From the NCBI GenBank assembly GCA_041659285.1, contig JBAZYO010000002.1, positions 455,633 to 519,632 of the forward strand: DNA of 64,000 bases, given 5' to 3'. The stretch is from Vicinamibacterales bacterium. Lineage in GTDB: Bacteria > Acidobacteriota > Vicinamibacteria > Vicinamibacterales > UBA2999. The notes under the pieces were generated by a model, which was given only the letters and a program-made list of their open reading frames with translations, was not told where the DNA came from and did no database searches. Shown piece after piece: positions 26,479 to 34,057 of the stretch; position 1 is the stretch's first letter; each line of letters opens with the position of its first letter. A program made the translations under genes and the position numbers.

Positions 26479-27849
26479 CTAGACGGAGTCGCGCGCGTCC
26501 AGCTCCAACACCGCGCCCAGCAACACCTGCGCGCCGCGCGCGCAGTCGTCCCAGGTGGTGAGCTCGCGCGGCGAATGGCTGACGCCGCCGACGCTGGGGA
26601 CGAAGATCATCCCCATCGGGCACAGCGCGGCAATCATCTGCGCGTCATGACCGGCGCCGCTCGGCAATCGCCGGGCCTGCAGCCCCTCGCGGTCCGCGGC
26701 GCGGCCAATCGCATCCTGCACCCCCGCATGCGCCGGCGCCGACGGGTTGGTGGTCGCCAGGTTCAGCGCGATCTTCGTGTTGGTGTCGGTGGCGATCGAG
26801 GCCGCGCGCCCGCGCAGGGCCTCTCCCAGTTCGCCGAGCACGGTTTCGGACAGATCGCGGAACTCCACGCTCAGCGTGACGCGTCCGGGCACCACGTTGG
26901 GCGAATTCGGTTCCACTTCGAGGCGGCCGACGGTGCCCACCTGCCGGCCCTGCCGGGCGCGCGCCAGATCGCGCACCGCCAGCGTCAGCGTTGACGCCGC
27001 CACCAGCGCGTCCTGCCGCTCGCCCATCGGCGTGGTGCCGGCGTGATTGGCGGCACCCTCGATGACCACATCGTAGCGATGGATGGCGACGATGCCTTCG
27101 ACGATGCCGATCGGCACTTTGGCGCGATCGAGCGTGCCGCCCTGTTCGATGTGGAGCTCGAGGTAGCTGTGAAACGCGCCCTTGCCGCGCACGGCGTCTT
27201 CGATGCGATCCGGATCGCCGCCGATGCGGCGGATCGCGTCACCGCGGCGCAGGCCGTTCCATACCTGATCCAGGTCGCCGGGCTTGAGGTCGCCGGCGAC
27301 GATGCGGCTGCCGGCGGTGCCCTTGCCGAACGCCGTGCTCTCTTCATGCGCCCACAGCACCATCTCCAGCGGATGGCGCGTGGTCAGCTTTGCCGCCTGC
27401 ACCGCGTGCAGCACTTCCAGTGCCGCCATCACGCCGAGATCGCCGTCGAAGTTGCCGCCGCCGGGCACCGAGTCGATGTGCGAGCCGAACAGGATCGGCG
27501 GCTGCCCCGGCGTCCCGCCCAACCGGGCGAAGATGTTGCCGGCCGGGTCCATGCGCGGCGCGGCGCCGGCCGACTTGATCTCCTCGAGCATCCACGCCCG
27601 CGCGGTGATGTCGGCCACCGAATACGCGACGCGCGTGACGCCGTCGGCGAAGGTGCCGCCGGGCGGCCGGCCGTGCGTGCTCAGGCGCTCGAGGCGGTTG
27701 CGCAAGCGCGCGGCATCAACGGCAGGGCGCGACGATTGGCGTGACCAGGCTGTGGTCCCTTCGACACCCGAAAGGGAGGCGCTCAGGGCAGGGGGAATGG
27801 CCAGCGCCGAAGCGCTGGCCATGGACAGAAACGAACGACGTGAAATCAT
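26479..27849 (-). CDS. M20-family amidohydrolase (N-carbamoyl-L-amino acid / allantoate amidohydrolase type), Tat-exported
   Basis: 456 residues. The N-terminus has a twin-arginine motif SRRSFLS and hydrophobic core, so export is probably folded via Tat. The M20 metal-site elements are present: FGSHIDSVPGGGNFDGDLG, WAHEEST, ELHIEQGG, NHAGTTPMGERQDA and GAGHDAQMIA. The family uses two metal ions to cleave ureido or amide bonds. A periplasmic location is less usual for allantoate hydrolases, so the substrate remains open. GGAGAG precedes the ATG. Confidence 0.88.
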   Translation of the reverse strand: MISRRSFLSMASASALAIPPALSASLSGVEGTTAWSRQSSRPAVDAARLRNRLERLSTHGRPPGGTFADGVTRVAYSVADITARAWMLEEIKSAGAAPRMDPAGNIFARLGGTPGQPPILFGSHIDSVPGGGNFDGDLGVMAALEVLHAVQAAKLTTRHPLEMVLWAHEESTAFGKGTAGSRIVAGDLKPGDLDQVWNGLRRGDAIRRIGGDPDRIEDAVRGKGAFHSYLELHIEQGGTLDRAKVPIGIVEGIVAIHRYDVVIEGAANHAGTTPMGERQDALVAASTLTLAVRDLARARQGRQVGTVGRLEVEPNSPNVVPGRVTLSVEFRDLSETVLGELGEALRGRAASIATDTNTKIALNLATTNPSAPAHAGVQDAIGRAADREGLQARRLPSGAGHDAQMIAALCPMGMIFVPSVGGVSHSPRELTTWDDCARGAQVLLGAVLELDARDSV

Positions 27850-27875
27850 TACTCTCCGATATGGTCAGGCGGCCC

Positions 27876-27895
27876 TGAAGTGCCGCCCTTCTGGC
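27876..27895. repeat. Short dispersed repeat GAAGTGCCGCCCTTCTGGC, copy 1
   Basis: A 19-nt sequence shared exactly with 34038-34056. Here it forms a weaker hairpin with GGCGGCC just before it (minus strand GGCGGC ... GCCGCC). It lies between the cytochrome/PHM gene and the M20 gene. Confidence 0.55.
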
Positions 27896-27897
27896 GA

Positions 27898-29115
27898 CTA
27901 CTGCTGCTGTGGCGACGAGGCGACCGGCCGTTCGACGACCGTCCCCCAGAAGCCGATCATCATCTCTTCCCAGGTCTGGTCGCCCCAGCGGACGTCCTTG
28001 GTGGGGTCGGGATTGAACTTGTTGTTCACCGAGTTGTCGTAGTGCGCGATCACCTCGATCTCGGTGCCCTTCGGGAACAACCGCGGCTTGGCCAGCTCGT
28101 AGGTGATCTGCCAGTTGAAGTCGTACTTCGGCACCGACAACAGCGTCTCGGTGGTGCCGTCGGGGAACTTCGCACGGTAGGTCATGCTCTTGCCGCGCAC
28201 GTGCATGTGCGGCGTGAAGGAGGTGATCAGCGTGTCGGCGGCCAGCACGCGCGAGCCCCGCACTTCGTGCGCCGGCGCGCCGGCCGGGATCACGAACCGC
28301 GGCTGGATGACGCTGCCGCCGCGCTGCTGCATTTTCGGCGCTGCCTTCGCGAACACGATGCCGACTTGCGTGCGATCGGTCGTCGCCTCGCCGTTGGTCG
28401 TGTAGTGCATCTGCAGCACGATGTCGGAATTGGCGGTCAGCAGCCGGCCGACGCCGGGCTCGAACACCACGCCCGGCTTGTTGGGCGTGACGCCGCCGAT
28501 GTTGCCCGGCCCGAGCGCGCCGTTCTGGTTGAGGGGCGCGCCGGTCGGCTGCGTGTAGGCCAGCACGTGGTGCACGTGCGCGCGCGCCTGCGGCTTGATC
28601 TCAATCGCCTGGATCCACTTGTCTTCGCTGATGTTGGTCGGCAGCCGCAGGTACTGGTAGTCAACGACGCCAGTCGCCGGGATCTTGAAGTCTTCGGTCA
28701 TCGTGAACACGACGTCCGGCTGGCCGATGCTCCAGCCTTCGGCGAACGTCGGCGCCCCCGGCAGATCGGTGTCGTTGCCTTTCGGCGCGCCGGCATCCAC
28801 CCACGCGAGAATGGTCTCGACTTCCTGGTCCGTCAGCCGCGGGTCGTTCTTGAACACGCCGTGCGCCGAGTCGGCGCCCCAGGGCGGCATGGTGCGCGCC
28901 GCCACCCGCTGGCGGATCGATCGCGCCCACGGCCGCGCGTCCTCGAACTTCACCAGCGACATGGGTGCGAACATCGTCGGGCGATGGCACTCGACGCACT
29001 TGGAATAGAAGATGGGCGCCACGTCCCTGGCAAACGTGGGGGCGCTTTGCGCCTGCGCCAACGGAGCCGACGCGAACACAGCCGCCATGACGACGCCGAT
29101 GCGAGCGATTTTCAT
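27898..29115 (-). CDS. Secreted cytochrome c / copper type II monooxygenase-like (PHM-like) protein
   Basis: 405 residues with a signal peptide to about residue 23. A c-type haem site CVECH at 40-44 opens a cytochrome-like domain. The rest resembles peptidylglycine alpha-hydroxylating monooxygenase: HVHHVLAY (around 180), VLQMHYTTNG, TPHMHVRGKSM and EEMMIGF supply ligands matching both copper centres. Such proteins would hydroxylate a substrate C-H bond using electrons through the haem; substrate unknown. GGAGGGG precedes the ATG at 29115. A PAL-like propeller lies 13 kb away, not adjacent. Confidence 0.8.
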   Translation of the reverse strand: MKIARIGVVMAAVFASAPLAQAQSAPTFARDVAPIFYSKCVECHRPTMFAPMSLVKFEDARPWARSIRQRVAARTMPPWGADSAHGVFKNDPRLTDQEVETILAWVDAGAPKGNDTDLPGAPTFAEGWSIGQPDVVFTMTEDFKIPATGVVDYQYLRLPTNISEDKWIQAIEIKPQARAHVHHVLAYTQPTGAPLNQNGALGPGNIGGVTPNKPGVVFEPGVGRLLTANSDIVLQMHYTTNGEATTDRTQVGIVFAKAAPKMQQRGGSVIQPRFVIPAGAPAHEVRGSRVLAADTLITSFTPHMHVRGKSMTYRAKFPDGTTETLLSVPKYDFNWQITYELAKPRLFPKGTEIEVIAHYDNSVNNKFNPDPTKDVRWGDQTWEEMMIGFWGTVVERPVASSPQQQ

Positions 29116-29149
29116 AGCCCCTCCAGGGTTGCGGACGCCGGAAGTATAT

Positions 29150-29188
29150 AGTGTCTGGCACCCGCGAATCGGACGGGTGCCAGACACT
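29150..29188. repeat. Inverted repeat AGTGTCTGGCACCC / GGGTGCCAGACACT
   Basis: Perfect 14-bp arms (29150-29163, 29175-29188) around 11 nt, between two divergent genes. It is a REP-like palindrome, different in sequence from the GGGGTCAGACCCC type. Confidence 0.8.
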
Positions 29189-29206
29189 GTGAAAGGGGTC
29201 GTTGTC

Positions 29207-30607
29207 ATGCGTCGAGCGCTACTGGTCCTGTTTTCCCTGCTGTTCCTGCCCTCGTCAGCCTTTGCCACCTGGTCGGTGATCGCCGTTGACCGGGCCTCGG
29301 GCCGCGTCGTCATTGCCTCCGCCACGTGCGTGGACCGCGACGACCAGTTCCTGATGGGCGTGCAAGCCGTGGTGGTGCCCGGCAAGGGCGTGGCGGCGTG
29401 CCAGGCCGGTGTCGATAACACCCACAAGAACCAAATGCTGGTGTTCGAGGAGCTCAACAAGGGCACCGACCCCAACCGCATCATCGCGATGCTCAGCCAG
29501 GATCCGGCGTACCAGAGCCGGCAGTTCGGCATCCTCGACCTGCAGGGCCGGAGCGCGGGCCACTCGGGCCTGACCAACGGCTACGTGTCGCAGGACATCC
29601 AGGGCCAGGTGCCGGGCACGGAGATCTTCTATTCGATCCAGGGCAACATCCTGCGTCCCGGACAGGTGGTGCCAAACGCGGTGCAGGCGTTCCTCAAGAC
29701 CGCGGGATCGATCACCGATCGGGTGATGGCGGCGATGGACGCCGCGGACGGCTCCGGCGGTGACAGCCGCTGCGTGTGCCCGCCATGGCCGACCAACGGC
29801 ACGGCGCCGGCGATCCCGTGCGACGGCCGCACCGCGCACGTCGCCTACATCCTGGCGGCGGATCCCAAAGACACCAACGGCGACTCGCACAACAACGGCA
29901 AGTACGCGCTGTATCTCACCGCCTCGCAGCCCGGCTCGGACAAGGGCCCGAACCAGATCACGACGGGCGAGAACCTCAACCCGGTGAAGACGTTGCGGAT
30001 GCGCTACAACGCGTGGAAGAAGACGCAGGGCCCCGGCGTGGCCGGCTTGCCCAATCCCCTGCCGGCTCCTCCCGCGACGCCGCCCGGCGGCGGTGGCGGC
30101 CAGGGCCGCCGCGGACCGATTCAAGTGATGCCGCTAACCACGACGGCGTGGACGGATGGCGGCACCATCCCCGCGAAGTACACGCAGGCGGGCGTGCAGG
30201 TGTCGCCGCCGCTGGCGTGGAGCAACGTGCCGGATGACGCGGTCAGCTTCGTCCTGATCGCGCACGACACCGATGCCACGTTCGGCAACGGCACCGACGA
30301 CATGCTGCATTGGCTGTTGTGGAACCTCCCGAAGGGCACGCGGTCGCTGCCGGAAGCCATCGCCCAAGGCAACCAACTGCCCGATGGCTCGCGGCAGATC
30401 AGCGCCAGCGGCCCCTACTATCGCGGTCCCGGCGCACCGGCCTCAGGTCCGGCGCACCACTACGTGTTCGAGATCTACGCGCTTGATTCGACCATCGACG
30501 TGCCGGCGGTCGGCCAGTCGCCGCCGCTCACGCGCGCCGCCGTCGTCGCGGCGATGGCTGGGAAGATACGCGGCAAAGGCGCGTTGGTGGGGCTGTTCAA
30601 GCGCTGA
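29207..30607 (+). CDS. Secreted DUF1028 - PEBP (YbhB/YbcL) fusion
   Basis: 466 residues. Signal peptide to about 20. Residues 21-285 are a DUF1028 Ntn-hydrolase-like domain (TWSVIAVDRASGRVVIASATC, GVGVAACQAGVD-like segment, NGYVSQDIQG, GGDSRC). A proline/glycine linker (about 285-310) leads to a PEBP domain with PPLAWSNVPDD, LIAHDTDA, HWLLWNLP and GPYYRGPGAP. The second domain binds phospholipid-like anions in other families. The combination suggests a bifunctional periplasmic protein of unknown substrate. ATG at 29207 follows an AAAGGGG site. A strong hairpin ends the gene. Confidence 0.85.
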   Translation: MRRALLVLFSLLFLPSSAFATWSVIAVDRASGRVVIASATCVDRDDQFLMGVQAVVVPGKGVAACQAGVDNTHKNQMLVFEELNKGTDPNRIIAMLSQDPAYQSRQFGILDLQGRSAGHSGLTNGYVSQDIQGQVPGTEIFYSIQGNILRPGQVVPNAVQAFLKTAGSITDRVMAAMDAADGSGGDSRCVCPPWPTNGTAPAIPCDGRTAHVAYILAADPKDTNGDSHNNGKYALYLTASQPGSDKGPNQITTGENLNPVKTLRMRYNAWKKTQGPGVAGLPNPLPAPPATPPGGGGGQGRRGPIQVMPLTTTAWTDGGTIPAKYTQAGVQVSPPLAWSNVPDDAVSFVLIAHDTDATFGNGTDDMLHWLLWNLPKGTRSLPEAIAQGNQLPDGSRQISASGPYYRGPGAPASGPAHHYVFEIYALDSTIDVPAVGQSPPLTRAAVVAAMAGKIRGKGALVGLFKR

Positions 30608-30612
30608 AAAGA

Positions 30613-30637
30613 AAAGGGGCGCTCATCGCGCCCCTTT
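30613..30637. terminator. Bidirectional hairpin terminator
   Basis: AAAGGGGCGC / GCGCCCCTTT, a perfect 10-bp stem with a 5-nt loop, 5 nt after the DUF1028-PEBP stop and facing the convergent TonB receptor gene. A/T runs at the stem base suit termination in both directions. Confidence 0.8.
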
Positions 30638-30689
30638 CCTTGCTCTGTCGTCAATCCGGCTGATGCCGGACTCCACATCACTCAGCCAA

Positions 30690-33530
30690 CTACCACTGGA
30701 ACCGCACGCCGACGCGCGCGGTGCGCGGGGCGAGGATGGCCGTCGGCCGCAGGAACGACGCGCCGGTCGCGACCGTGCGCGTTTCGACCGCGTTGGTGTT
30801 GGTGATGTTGAACAGGTCGAACATCAGGCGCAGGCGAGCCGGTCCGCCGACGTTGAAGGTCCGCTCGGCACGCAGGTCGACCACGGTGACGTTGTCATGG
30901 CGCCGCGAGTTGAGCGGCTCGGCGTTGATGGTGCCACTGTAGATCGCACCGGCCGCCGTCGCCGCCGCCGATCCCACCGAGATGGTGCGCGCGAAGTTGG
31001 CGCCGGCCTGGTGACGCACCAGCGGCGAGATCCGGATCTTCAACGGCGCCTCGTAGGTGCCCGACAGCTTGAAGTCCCAGCGCGACGTGTCCTGATCAAA
31101 CGTGCCGTTCGGATCGTTCGGATACGCGCCCGGGAAGTCGTGCGCCCAGGTGTAGCTGCCCCCGATCTGCGCGGACCAGTTGTTGCCCTGGCGCTTGGCC
31201 ATCGAGGCTTCCACGGTCTTATAGCGCGAGAACCGGCCCGTGTTCATGACCACGTTGGTGAGCGGGAAGCTGGAGGCCTGCGCGCTCGGCACGCCCAGCA
31301 GCTGGAGGGTGCGGTCGTCGGCGGTGCCCCTGACGCCGTCGGCGCCGATGTCGACGAAGTCAAACGGCACGGTGTAGGCCGAAATCGGCCGGCCCGGCAC
31401 ATACGACGCGATCAGGTCGTCTTCAGTCTTGTAGACGAAGCCGAGGCGGGTGCCGATGGTCGAGGCAATCTGCCGCTCCACATACAGCGACGCGTCGTAG
31501 GAGTACGGCTGGGTCGTGTTGGCGTCGAACTGGAGGGTACCGGCCAGCGACGTGCTGGTCACCGCGCCCTGTTCACCCATCTGGAAACGGCGATCACCAT
31601 TGGCATCGGTCCAGTTGTAGGTGACGCTCTTGTTGGTCTGGTTCGGGTTGGCGCCGGCGCTCACGTCCGGACCGGGGTTGTGCCAGAACAGGCCGTAGCT
31701 GGCCTTGATCACGGTCTTGCCGTCACCGGCCACGTCGAAGGTGACACCGGCGCGCGGCGCGAACGAGTTCCAGGTAAAGAACGTGCGGGCGTCGAAGGTC
31801 TGCTCCGGCACGCTCACCGGGCCGTTGGTGAAAGCCAACTGCTGCTGCGAAGGCATGCGGCCGGTGTAGCGATCCCAGCGGACGCCGACGTTCAGCGTCA
31901 GGCGGCCCAGAGTCCAGGTGTCGTTGAGGAAGAGGTCCTGGGTATCGAGGTTGTTCACCACCAGCAGATCCCCATCGTCGCTGGCGCGGCGGCCGCTGAC
32001 CGACAACGCCGTGGGCACGCCGAAGACCACCGAGCTCGAGCGTCCGTTCGAGTAGATGTGCTCGACGTTGCCGCCGACGTTCTGCTGGCGGCCGCCCCAC
32101 TGTGTCTCCTTGTAGATCTCGCCGCCGAACTTGATGGTGTGGCTGCCCCGCTTGGTGTCGAGGAAGTAGGTGGCGGCGCCGGTGACCTGCTTGCGGTCAC
32201 GGTCGGTCTGGCTCTGGGCGTGCGCGCCGGTGAGCTGCAGCAGGCCGCTGTCGCGCCAGAAGTACTGCTCGTCGCTGTTGGTGCGGCGCGGATCGTAATA
32301 ACCGAAGTCGCCGAAGCGGGCTTCGACGTAGAGCTTGTCGCTCAGCGTGCCGTTCCACTCGCCCTTGTAGACCCAGCTCGGCGACTCCTGCCGCACGGTC
32401 TGGCCCGCGTCGGTATAGGTATAGCCGCCGACGGGCAGCCGGTCCGGCTGAATCTTCATGTTCCACTGGTAGTAGCCAACCAGCTTGTGATGCTGGTTGA
32501 GCTGATACGTGGCTTTGAACGAGGGGTTGGTGTTCCAGGTGTCGAAGGTCTTGTCGAACGTGAACAGCGGCTGCTGCACGGCGTTGAACTGCTTGCGCCA
32601 CGAGACGTGGAACCAGGCCTTGTCCTTCTTGATCGGGCCGCCGAAGTTCACGTTGGTGTCGTAGTACTTCTCGACCTCGTTGCTCCCGGGACGCAGGCCT
32701 GCCGAGAGCTGGTCGGCCGACAGGTTCGAGGTCTGGAACGAGTTGTTGTAGAAGTCCTGGTAAAACTCGCCCGAGAAGCGGTTGCTGCCCGACTTGCCGA
32801 GAAACTGCGACTGCACGCCCGGCGTCGCGGCCTCAGCGCCCTGCCCGGCCACGCCGAGGAACACTTCCTCGAACGAGCCGTAGTCGAAGTAGAAGCCGGC
32901 GCCGCCGGTGCCCTCGGTCGTGTTGATGCCCTCGACCGAGACGCGCACCTGGCCGGTGAGGCCGTACGAGGTATAGCCGGTCTGGGTCCCGGCGCGATTG
33001 CCGCCGACGTCGATGCGGCTCATCACCACGCCGGGGGTCGCCGCCAGCAGCGCCCACATGTCGCGGCCGTTCGGAATCGAGTTGAGCTGCTCCAGCTTGA
33101 AGTTCTGCTGCACGCGCGTGGCGGTGGTATCGATCACGGGCGAGGCGCCCGAGACGGTCACCGTTTCCTGCAGCGTGGCCAGGGCCATGTCGGCGTTGAT
33201 GTTGGCGGTAAAGCCGAGCGACACCTGAACGCCATCGCGCTTCACGGTGTTGAAGCCGGCCAGCTCGAACGACAGCGAGTAGACGCCGGGCGGCACCGCG
33301 GGAAAGCGATAGCTGCCGTTCTCATTGGTGACCTGCGTCTGCACGCCGATCATCGACGGGCTCGTGGCCGTCACCGTCACGCCGGGCAGCACGGCGCCGC
33401 TCGAATCCGCAGCGCGGCCCTGGATGGTGCCGGTGCTGCTCGCGCCGCCGCCCTGGGCGGCAACGGTACTGGGAATGAACAGGCCGATGGCCAGGACGGC
33501 CACCAGGCTCCAAACGGTCTTTCGGGTCAT
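30690..33530 (-). CDS. TonB-dependent receptor, Oar-like with carboxypeptidase-regulatory-like N-domain
   Basis: 946 residues. Signal peptide to about 25, then a carboxypeptidase-regulatory-like beta-sandwich (GTIQGRAADSSGAVLPGVTVTAT, GSYRFPAVPPGVYSL), a plug-like region (RDMWALLAATPGVV) and a long beta-barrel ending in aromatic VGVRFQW. The Oar-like class imports or exports large substrates through the outer membrane and is abundant in Acidobacteriota. The ATG at 33530 has GGAGG upstream. Ligand unknown. Confidence 0.88.
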   Translation of the reverse strand: MTRKTVWSLVAVLAIGLFIPSTVAAQGGGASSTGTIQGRAADSSGAVLPGVTVTATSPSMIGVQTQVTNENGSYRFPAVPPGVYSLSFELAGFNTVKRDGVQVSLGFTANINADMALATLQETVTVSGASPVIDTTATRVQQNFKLEQLNSIPNGRDMWALLAATPGVVMSRIDVGGNRAGTQTGYTSYGLTGQVRVSVEGINTTEGTGGAGFYFDYGSFEEVFLGVAGQGAEAATPGVQSQFLGKSGSNRFSGEFYQDFYNNSFQTSNLSADQLSAGLRPGSNEVEKYYDTNVNFGGPIKKDKAWFHVSWRKQFNAVQQPLFTFDKTFDTWNTNPSFKATYQLNQHHKLVGYYQWNMKIQPDRLPVGGYTYTDAGQTVRQESPSWVYKGEWNGTLSDKLYVEARFGDFGYYDPRRTNSDEQYFWRDSGLLQLTGAHAQSQTDRDRKQVTGAATYFLDTKRGSHTIKFGGEIYKETQWGGRQQNVGGNVEHIYSNGRSSSVVFGVPTALSVSGRRASDDGDLLVVNNLDTQDLFLNDTWTLGRLTLNVGVRWDRYTGRMPSQQQLAFTNGPVSVPEQTFDARTFFTWNSFAPRAGVTFDVAGDGKTVIKASYGLFWHNPGPDVSAGANPNQTNKSVTYNWTDANGDRRFQMGEQGAVTSTSLAGTLQFDANTTQPYSYDASLYVERQIASTIGTRLGFVYKTEDDLIASYVPGRPISAYTVPFDFVDIGADGVRGTADDRTLQLLGVPSAQASSFPLTNVVMNTGRFSRYKTVEASMAKRQGNNWSAQIGGSYTWAHDFPGAYPNDPNGTFDQDTSRWDFKLSGTYEAPLKIRISPLVRHQAGANFARTISVGSAAATAAGAIYSGTINAEPLNSRRHDNVTVVDLRAERTFNVGGPARLRLMFDLFNITNTNAVETRTVATGASFLRPTAILAPRTARVGVRFQW

Positions 33531-33594
33531 GTGGGAAAAGCCTCCGGGAGTTACGCAGTTGGTGGTGCAAGACAAGAGGACAAGCCCTTGTATT

Positions 33595-34017
33595 CTACGC
33601 GCCCGGTATGGTGACCGGGTCGCCTTTCTTGGTGAACACAATCGCCAGGATCTTCGCCGGCTGCGTGGTGCTGGCGTTGCCCGACGTCGAATGCACATCG
33701 CCGGGCCCCTCGAACGACTCGAAGAACATCTGCCCCTGCGAAAACACCGCCGGCGCCTGGTCGTTGACCGCGAACCGATACTGCCCTTCGAGCACGTAGC
33801 CGATCACGAAGCCCGGGTGGCGGTGCTGGCCCGACGCTTCGCCGGGCGGATAGCTGACCTCGGTGGCCGTCATCTGCCAGCCGTCAAGGTTGACCCTGGG
33901 TGCGTCCTTCTGCGCCAGCGGTTTCGACGATGGCGCGGCACCGGCGTCGCGGGTGGCGATCAGTGACGCGGCCAGGCCCATCAGCCCGGCGGTGATGAAG
34001 TCTCGGCGGTCGCTCAT
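33595..34017 (-). CDS. Tat-exported cupin protein
   Basis: 140 residues. Twin-arginine leader SDRRDFITAGLMG. A single cupin fold holds metal-binding residues in SGQHRHPGFVIGYVLEG and a second motif GDVHSTSG. Likely a small periplasmic metal-binding or sensing protein; substrate unknown. GGAGGACC precedes the ATG, 3' of the UUCG hairpin that separates it from the CocE-like gene. Confidence 0.8.
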   Translation of the reverse strand: MSDRRDFITAGLMGLAASLIATRDAGAAPSSKPLAQKDAPRVNLDGWQMTATEVSYPPGEASGQHRHPGFVIGYVLEGQYRFAVNDQAPAVFSQGQMFFESFEGPGDVHSTSGNASTTQPAKILAIVFTKKGDPVTIPGA

Positions 34018-34028
34018 GCTGGTCCTCC

Positions 34029-34056
34029 GGCGGCACCGAAGTGCCGCCCTTCTGGC
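34029..34056 (-). repeat. UUCG hairpin within an operon and short repeat, copy 2
   Basis: On the minus strand GGCGGCAC-TTCG-GTGCCGCC forms an 8-bp stem with a UUCG tetraloop (34029-34048) between the CocE-like stop and the cupin start. Positions 34038-34056 match 27877-27895 exactly. It may dampen or stabilise the transcript. Confidence 0.6.
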
Positions 34057-34057
34057 A

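Noticed and set aside
26330..26623. Minus-strand reading frame after the histidine kinase
   Set aside because: It overlaps the M20 gene in another frame and looks like a shadow; the 176-nt gap has no supported gene.
14345..29115. Bacterial peptide-amidation pathway (PAL-like propeller plus PHM-like protein)
   Set aside because: The two genes are 13 kb apart in different operons, and both belong to families with other roles.
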